Shown in pieces: positions 58,948-64,000 of a stretch of 64,000 nucleotides of DNA. Position 1 is the stretch's first letter. Every line of letters starts with the position of its first letter. Source of the DNA: Hymenobacter latericoloratus (GTDB lineage: Bacteria > Bacteroidota > Bacteroidia > Cytophagales > Hymenobacteraceae); assembly GCF_014199535.1 (NCBI RefSeq), contig NZ_JACHNV010000003.1, positions 745,289 through 809,288 on the forward strand. The letters are read 5' to 3'. Both the position numbers and the translations under genes were made by a program. The notes under the pieces were generated by a model. The model had not been told where the DNA came from, ran no database searches, and saw only the letters and a list, made by a program, of their open reading frames with translations.

Positions 58948-61410
58948 ATGCAATTTCGCTTACTCCGCCTAACCAGCGGATTTACTATTGTGGCCGGGGT
59001 CAGCCTGCTGGCACTGCCATTTTCGGGCTGGGCTCAGGTTCGGCCCGCCCCACTTAGCGGCTCGGTCCGCACCAGTACCGGCAGCCCCGTGGAGTACGCC
59101 ACAGTTACGCTGCACCGCGCCGCCGACTCGGTAGTTGTTAAAACCGAGTTCAGCGACGCTACCGGGCAGTTTCGGCTGGAGCCGGGGGTAGCAGGCCGCT
59201 ACCTGGTTTCGGCCGTACAGGTTGGGCACGGCCGCGTGTGGCTGGGTCCGCTGGAAGCAACCCTGGCTCCCTTGTCCGAGCCGCTGGTGTTTGTGCTACC
59301 AGCCAGCGCCGCCACTCACCTCGGCGGCGTTACCGTAACCGGGCAGCGCCCCCCGTTTGAGCGCCTGGCCGACCGCACCATCGTGAACGTGGAAAACAGC
59401 AGCCTCAGTGCCGGCAGTACCACGCTGGACGTGCTGGGCCGTGCCCCCGGCGTTTCCCTCGATGCCAACGACAACCTGACGTTGCGCGGCAAGCAGGGCC
59501 TGCTGGTGCTCATCAACGGCAAGCGCCAGCCCATGACGGGCGCCGAGCTGGCCAACCTGCTGCGCTCCTTGCCCGCCGAACAAGTCAGTACCATTGAACT
59601 CATTACCAATCCGCCGGCCAAGTACGACGCCCAGGGCGGGGCCGGTGTTGTTGCCATCAATCTCCGGAAAGACCAACGCCTGGGCACCAACGGCAGCCTG
59701 AACGCCGCGTACGGCCGGGGCCGCTACGGCAAGTTTACCACGGGCCTGAGTTTGAACCACCGCCGCAAGGGCCTCAACCTGTTCGGATCCTATGCCTACA
59801 CGGACCGACAGAACTTTCAGGAGCTGGACTTCAACCGCCGCTACCTGCCCGAGGGTGGCGCCGCGGCCAGCAGCAGCCAGCAGCACAACGCCGTGCGCAG
59901 CCACCTGCAGTCGCACACCTGGCGGGCCGGCGCCGACTACTCCTTGGGCACGCGCACTACCCTGGGGGCGGTGGTAAGCGGCATCAGCAGCCGCCTGCCT
60001 TCGCACGCGCTCAACCAGGCTGATTTTTTCGATGGGCAGGGCCAGCTCCTGAGCCGTTCCTCCTCCTCCAACCAGCGCAACCTCCTCACCCCTAATCTGG
60101 CCGCTAACCTAAGCCTGCGCTACCTGTTCGCGAAGGACTCCTTGGGCACGCCTGAGCTAACAGCCGACGCCGACATAGCCAGCTACGGCACCACCCGCAC
60201 CCTGCAGCTTGGCACTACCTACTTGGTACCGGCTTCGGCCCCGTTTACCCTGCTCACCGCCGACCAGAACGGAACACTCACGATCTGGTCGGCTAAAACT
60301 GACTACGTGCGGCCTCTGCGCTACAATCTGCGCCTGGAGGCCGGCGCCAAAGTCAGCCACGTCGATTCGGATAACGACGTGCTGTTTCTGCTCGCCCGCA
60401 ACGGCGTAACGGCATCAGTACCGGGCCTGACTAACCGGTTCCGCTACTCCGAGAACATCAATGCCGCCTACGTCAGCCTGACGCGCACCCGGCCGGGCCT
60501 GACGGTTACGGCGGGCCTGCGCGGGGAGCAAACCAACGCCGTGGGCCGTCAGGAGGTAGGCCAGGCCTCGTTTGCGCGCCATTACTTCCAGCTTTTTCCT
60601 AACCTGAGCTTGCGCCGACCCCTGTCCGACAAGCACGAGCTGGCCTTTGCCCTGAGCCGCCGCCTCGACCGGCCCACGTACAGCCAGCTGAATCCTTTCC
60701 GGTCTTATGTAGATGCTACCTCCTACCGTACCGGCAACCCCAGCCTTTGGCCCAGAACCAGCGTGCAGGCCGAGCTGACCCACACGTTCCGGCATAAGTA
60801 CAGCACGAGCCTGAGCTACACCCGCTCCAACCGTCCTATCGTGGGTGCCTACCTGCTGGACACCGACCGGCTGGTGGCTGCCACCGATGTCAACCTGCGG
60901 ACCCAGGAGTACTACAGCCTGAGCCTGACGGCCCCGCTGGAGCCCGCTTCCTGGTGGAAGCTCTACGCCAGCGCTGAGGTATTCTATATTCAGTTTCAAG
61001 GGGAGCTGGCCGGTTCTCCCCTGCCCGCCGCCCGTCCGGGAGCCTTGTTCAGCCTGAATAACGCCCTCACCCTCGGCCACGGCTGGAGCGCCGACCTGAA
61101 CGGCAGTTACAACTCGCGGGAGCGGTTTGCTTTTCAAGATGTCCGGGCCTTTGGGCAGGTAGGCGTGGGGGTGCAGAAGTCGTGGGGCAAGGCCACGGCC
61201 CGGCTCAACGCCGCCGACCTATTCTATACCACGCCCCTGCGCGTAACGGCCCGATACCGCGTGCTGGAGGAAACCTTCCGCTCCGCCCAGGACTCGCGAG
61301 TAGTTACGGCCTCGCTTTCCTACCGCTTCGGCAACGATAAAGTGGCTGCCGCCCGCCGCCGGTCGTCCGGGGCCGAAGAGGAAAAGCGCCGCGCTGCCAC
61401 CGGGCAGTAG
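58948..61410 (+). CDS. TonB-dependent receptor (outer-membrane beta-barrel family), copy 1
   Basis: An 820-residue outer-membrane protein. Signal peptide about residues 10-30 (LLALPFSGWAQV). A carboxypeptidase-regulatory domain (about 33-115) shows LSGSVRTSTGSPVEYATVTL and VVKTEFSDATGQFRLEPG. The plug (about 128-235) has GVTVTGQRPPFERLADRTIV and LITNPPAKYDAQGGAGVVAI, and a long barrel follows. No SusD partner is adjacent. The second copy 800 bases downstream is a close paralogue. The substrate is unknown. The C-terminus is basic and charged rather than ending in an aromatic residue. Confidence 0.9.
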   Translation: MQFRLLRLTSGFTIVAGVSLLALPFSGWAQVRPAPLSGSVRTSTGSPVEYATVTLHRAADSVVVKTEFSDATGQFRLEPGVAGRYLVSAVQVGHGRVWLGPLEATLAPLSEPLVFVLPASAATHLGGVTVTGQRPPFERLADRTIVNVENSSLSAGSTTLDVLGRAPGVSLDANDNLTLRGKQGLLVLINGKRQPMTGAELANLLRSLPAEQVSTIELITNPPAKYDAQGGAGVVAINLRKDQRLGTNGSLNAAYGRGRYGKFTTGLSLNHRRKGLNLFGSYAYTDRQNFQELDFNRRYLPEGGAAASSSQQHNAVRSHLQSHTWRAGADYSLGTRTTLGAVVSGISSRLPSHALNQADFFDGQGQLLSRSSSSNQRNLLTPNLAANLSLRYLFAKDSLGTPELTADADIASYGTTRTLQLGTTYLVPASAPFTLLTADQNGTLTIWSAKTDYVRPLRYNLRLEAGAKVSHVDSDNDVLFLLARNGVTASVPGLTNRFRYSENINAAYVSLTRTRPGLTVTAGLRGEQTNAVGRQEVGQASFARHYFQLFPNLSLRRPLSDKHELAFALSRRLDRPTYSQLNPFRSYVDATSYRTGNPSLWPRTSVQAELTHTFRHKYSTSLSYTRSNRPIVGAYLLDTDRLVAATDVNLRTQEYYSLSLTAPLEPASWWKLYASAEVFYIQFQGELAGSPLPAARPGALFSLNNALTLGHGWSADLNGSYNSRERFAFQDVRAFGQVGVGVQKSWGKATARLNAADLFYTTPLRVTARYRVLEETFRSAQDSRVVTASLSYRFGNDKVAAARRRSSGAEEEKRRAATGQ

Positions 61411-61435
61411 GCTCCGCAAGAAGCTGCTGGCTTTT

Positions 61436-61471
61436 ACGCCCGCTTTACCAACCGGTGAGGCGGGCGTTTTT
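61436..61471 (+). terminator. terminator of TonB-dependent receptor copy 1
   Basis: ACGCCCGC and GCGGGCGT arms enclose a loop and are followed by TTTTT, 26 bases past the receptor stop. Confidence 0.75.
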
Positions 61472-61488
61472 ATAGGTAACCAGAGTAG

Positions 61489-61515
61489 TTTGTTGTCCGG
61501 GCTTTTGTTTATTTG
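61489..61515 (+). promoter_or_regulatory. candidate promoter of the MarR gene
   Basis: TTTG at 61489-61492 and TATTTG at 61510-61515 approximate the Bacteroidota -33/-7 elements. The implied transcription start falls at the edge of the palindrome at 61524. Confidence 0.45.
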
Positions 61516-61523
61516 CTTAGTAC

Positions 61524-61577
61524 AAGCAACCTTCATGATATATCATACATCTTTATGATATATCATGAAGGTTGCTT
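61524..61577. promoter_or_regulatory. perfect palindrome with two ATGATATATCAT operators before the MarR start
   Basis: The 24-base arms (61524-61547 and 61554-61577) are perfect inverse copies around a six-base spacer. Each arm contains ATGATATATCAT, itself a 12-bp palindrome (61535-61546 and 61555-61566), with centres exactly 20 bp apart. The MarR ATG at 61578 is the very next base. MarR dimers bind such palindromes, so autorepression is likely. Confidence 0.75.
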
Positions 61578-62012
61578 ATGCTTTCCAGTATCATCTTTTA
61601 CTCCCTGGACAAAGCCATCCGGCAGTACCGCCGCATGGCCCAGGCCAACATCGACCGGGCAGGCGTTGCCATCACCATTGACCAGTGGCTGGTGCTGCGC
61701 GTGATTGAAGAAAACGACGACCTGACCCAAACTGACATTGCCGACCGGGTTTTCAAAGACCAAGCCTCGGTGGCCCGCATCATCCGGCTGCTGCTGGAGC
61801 GGGGTCTGCTGCTGGCGGAGCCCCTACCCCAAGATGGTCGCCGAACCCAACTGCGGGTATCGGCGGCCGGCCAGCACACGCTGGATGCGGTGCAACCCGT
61901 GGTGCTCAGCAACCGGGCTGTTGCCCTGCGCGGGCTCAGTGAAAACGACTTAAACACGTTGCGCTTTCTGCTGGAGCAGATTTCGGCTAACTGCGGTGCA
62001 CCCCAGCGGTAG
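61578..62012 (+). CDS. MarR family transcriptional regulator
   Basis: A 144-residue winged-helix regulator. ATG 61578 gives MLSSIIFYSLDKAIRQYRRM; a TTG two codons upstream lies inside the palindrome and is less likely. The helix-turn-helix and wing are seen in ITIDQWLVLRVIEENDDLTQ, DIADRVFKDQASVARIIRLL and the wing DGRRTQLRVSAAGQHTLD with its conserved Asp-Arg. It lies between two TonB-dependent receptor genes on the same strand and directly behind a perfect operator-like palindrome. Confidence 0.92.
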   Translation: MLSSIIFYSLDKAIRQYRRMAQANIDRAGVAITIDQWLVLRVIEENDDLTQTDIADRVFKDQASVARIIRLLLERGLLLAEPLPQDGRRTQLRVSAAGQHTLDAVQPVVLSNRAVALRGLSENDLNTLRFLLEQISANCGAPQR

Positions 62013-62041
62013 CCGGTAGTACCCCGTTAGACTATTAAAAA

Positions 62042-62112
62042 TTCGTGTTTGAAAATATTTTATTTTTCAAATACGAAAACATTCGTACGTTTACTACGAA
62101 ATTATTCGTAGT
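62042..62112. promoter_or_regulatory. cluster of TTCGTA/TACGAA half-sites upstream of receptor copy 2
   Basis: An imperfect inverted repeat spans 62042-62077 (TTCGTGTTTGAAAAT ... CAAATACGAA). A TTCGTACG follows at 62082, and a perfect 8-bp inverted repeat at 62093-62112 (ACTACGAA-ATTA-TTCGTAGT). These AT-rich sites lie 85-155 bases before the receptor start and look like a transcription factor binding region. They do not match the MarR palindrome. Confidence 0.55.
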
Positions 62113-62195
62113 CATTAGGCCTTCAGGTGGCCCCTGCGGTTTGCCCGCCCGGCCCCGGATAGACTGGGCTTCCTTCTACCTTATTTTATCTACTC

Positions 62196-64000
62196 ATGAA
62201 AAGGTTATTTGCCAAGCTGCGGCGCGGGCTTGCCTTGCTGCTGTTCGTACCCGGGCTGCCCATGCTGTCGGCAGTGGGGCAGGGTATATCGGGGCAGGTC
62301 CGGACGGAGGCCGGGGCGCCGGTGGAGTTTGCCACGCTGGTGCTGCACCGCGCCGCCGACTCAGCGGTGGTCAAGACCGAGTTCAGCGACGAGAAGGGTG
62401 GGTTCCGCTTCGAGCCGGTGGCAGCGGGCCGCTACCTGGTGTCCGCCACCCAGGTAGGTTTTGCCCGGGCGTGGGCGGGTCCGCTGGAGCTGACGGCCGG
62501 GGCTACTCCCCCACCCCTCGCCCTCACCCTGCGCCCCAGCACTGCCACGGCGCTACAGGAAGTGACCATCACGGGACAGCGCCCTACCTTCGAGCGGGCA
62601 GCGGACCGCACCGTGGTGAACGTGGAGGGTAGTCCGCTGGCGGCTGGCAACACGGCTCTGGATGTGCTGCGCCGCTCGCCCGGCGTTACGGTGGACGGCA
62701 ACGACAACCTGGCTCTGCGCGGTAAGCAGGGCCTGCTGGTGCTTATTGACGGCAAACGCCAGCCCATGACGGGCACGGAGCTGGCCGACTACCTGCGGAG
62801 TCTGCCGGCGGAGCAGCTGAAAAGCATCGAGCTGATTACCAACCCGCCCGCCCAGTACGACGCCCAGGGCGGGGCCGGCGTTATTGCCATCAACCTCCGC
62901 AAAGACCAGCGCCTGGGCACCAACGGCAGCCTGAACCTGAGCTACGGCCGCAGCCAGTATAACAAGTACGTTTCGGGCCTGAGCGTAAACCACCGCCGCA
63001 AGAACCTGAACCTGTTTGGCTCCTATAACTACTCCGACCGCGCGGGCAGTAGCAAGCTCAGTATTCACCGTGACTTCTACCAGGTAAGCCCTGCGGATGT
63101 CGGGCCGCGCCAGCTGCTGCGAACCACTGACCAGGAAAACCGTTCGCCCAGCCACTCCCGCTCCCACACCTGGAAGGCGGGCCTCGACTACAACCTTTCG
63201 GAGCGGACCACCCTGGGCGGGGTCGTGAGTGGCCTGGGCAACCGCAACGAGCAGAATGCTCAAAACCAAACTCTGGTAAACGAGCCCATCTGGTTTACCC
63301 CTCAGCAGTATCGCTCAACCAATGACCGCCGGGGCCGCTTTGCAACGGTGGCCGGCAACCTGAGCCTGCGCCACACCTTCCCTGACTCGGCGGGCACCCA
63401 CGAGCTGACGGCCGACGCGGATTTTGCCCGCTACCGCAACACCCGCCACCAGCGCCTGGCAACCCGCTTCAACGGGGCCGAGCAGGTAGGCGAACTTATT
63501 ACGGGCGACCAGCGGGGCCTGCTCACCATTCAGTCGGCGAAGGTGGACTACGTGCAGTCCCTGACGAAGCAGGTGCGCCTGGAGACCGGGGCCAAAGCCA
63601 GCTTGGTTTCGGCCGATAACGACGTGGTATTTTATACCAACGGGGAGGTGGACCTGGGTCGCTCGAACCGCTTCCGCTACGACGAGAACATTCATGCGGG
63701 CTACCTCAACCTGCACTACAGCCAACCCAAGCTCAGCCTGCAGGCGGGCCTGCGCGGGGAACAAACCAATGCGGTGGGCCGGCAGGACGTGGTGCAGGCG
63801 GGCCGCAACCCGAACTTCGACCGGCACTATTTTCAGCTGTTTCCAAGCGCCGCCGTGAAGCGCACCTTCTCAGAGCAGCACGAAACCAGCCTTTCGCTGA
63901 GCCGCCGCATCGACCGGCCTTCCTACGGACAGCTGAATCCGTTTCGGGTAATCATCGACAAAACAACCTCCGGGGCGGGCAACCCCGACCTGCGCCCCCA
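62196..64000 (+). CDS. TonB-dependent receptor, copy 2 (cut by window edge)
   Basis: The frame starts at ATG 62196 (MKRLFAKLRRGLALLLFVPG) and is still open at the end of the window, 601 codons in. It has the same plan as copy 1: carboxypeptidase-regulatory domain (ISGQVRTEAGAPVEFATLVL, VVKTEFSDEKGGFRFEP), plug (TITGQRPTFERAADRTVVNV, LRGKQGLLVLIDGKRQPMTG, YDAQGGAGVIAINLRKDQ) and the start of the barrel. The plug region is nearly identical in protein sequence to copy 1. The two differ most in the signal peptide and barrel loops, so they probably take up different substrates. Confidence 0.92.
   Translation, partial: MKRLFAKLRRGLALLLFVPGLPMLSAVGQGISGQVRTEAGAPVEFATLVLHRAADSAVVKTEFSDEKGGFRFEPVAAGRYLVSATQVGFARAWAGPLELTAGATPPPLALTLRPSTATALQEVTITGQRPTFERAADRTVVNVEGSPLAAGNTALDVLRRSPGVTVDGNDNLALRGKQGLLVLIDGKRQPMTGTELADYLRSLPAEQLKSIELITNPPAQYDAQGGAGVIAINLRKDQRLGTNGSLNLSYGRSQYNKYVSGLSVNHRRKNLNLFGSYNYSDRAGSSKLSIHRDFYQVSPADVGPRQLLRTTDQENRSPSHSRSHTWKAGLDYNLSERTTLGGVVSGLGNRNEQNAQNQTLVNEPIWFTPQQYRSTNDRRGRFATVAGNLSLRHTFPDSAGTHELTADADFARYRNTRHQRLATRFNGAEQVGELITGDQRGLLTIQSAKVDYVQSLTKQVRLETGAKASLVSADNDVVFYTNGEVDLGRSNRFRYDENIHAGYLNLHYSQPKLSLQAGLRGEQTNAVGRQDVVQAGRNPNFDRHYFQLFPSAAVKRTFSEQHETSLSLSRRIDRPSYGQLNPFRVIIDKTTSGAGNPDLRP

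Overview
The window looks like chromosome from a GC-rich member of the Bacteroidota, most likely Hymenobacter or a close relative (order Cytophagales). The case rests on a type IX secretion C-terminal domain, large TonB-dependent receptors with carboxypeptidase-regulatory N-termini, RibBA and FahA of the Bacteroidota kind, many genes without Shine-Dalgarno sites, and repeated TAnnTTTG boxes (the Bacteroidota -7 promoter element) upstream of genes. No rRNA, tRNA, CRISPR array, complete insertion sequence or prophage was seen.

Layout. 0-5 kb: end of dapA, a membrane protein, a LutA-like Fe-S protein, HMG-CoA lyase and an M23 lipoprotein. 5-13.8 kb: envelope and secreted proteins (lipoprotein, beta-barrel-like protein coupled to a subtilase, OmpA lipoprotein), a small AT-hook-like protein, 2'-5' RNA ligase-like protein, M28 peptidase, histidine phosphatase, DUF1028 protein. 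14-24 kb: a T9SS cargo protein, a GT2 glycosyltransferase, a frameshifted four-helix-bundle gene, two sensor kinases (one with its OmpR-type regulator), SurE, DoxX. 24-37 kb: M14 peptidase, two paralogous secreted proteins (one cut by an in-frame stop), RibBA, ProC, two glycosyltransferases, DnaG, Mrp and a NifU-like Fe-S protein. 37.3-38 kb: an AT-richer two-gene nucleotidyltransferase cassette. 38-48.8 kb: FahA, then a leftward run of porin, MHS-type transporter, small membrane protein, symporter-histidine kinase, single-domain response regulator and acetyl-CoA synthetase, which reads as an organic-acid (probably acetate) sensing and use locus. 48.9-55 kb: accessory DNA with an IS1-InsA-like regulator, orphan genes, a decayed SDR gene, and an AT-rich insert flanked by two copies of a flavin-reductase 3' end. 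55-64 kb: alanine dehydrogenase, TsaE, an aminotransferase, and two paralogous TonB-dependent receptors flanking a MarR regulator whose start codon follows a perfect 24-bp-arm palindrome.

The most unusual structure is in the gaps. At least seven families of dispersed intergenic repeats occur. The most striking is a set of 7-8 bp GGTGA/TCACC arrays arranged as inverted pairs. On the coding strand the GGTGA arm covers the stop codon of the upstream gene and the TCACC arm runs up to the start of the downstream gene. The arrays contain GGAGGTGA and TCACCTCC, which match the 16S rRNA anti-Shine-Dalgarno pairing.

All functions are inferred from reading protein motifs. No database search was run, and alternative starts (TTG/GTG) are noted where they matter.
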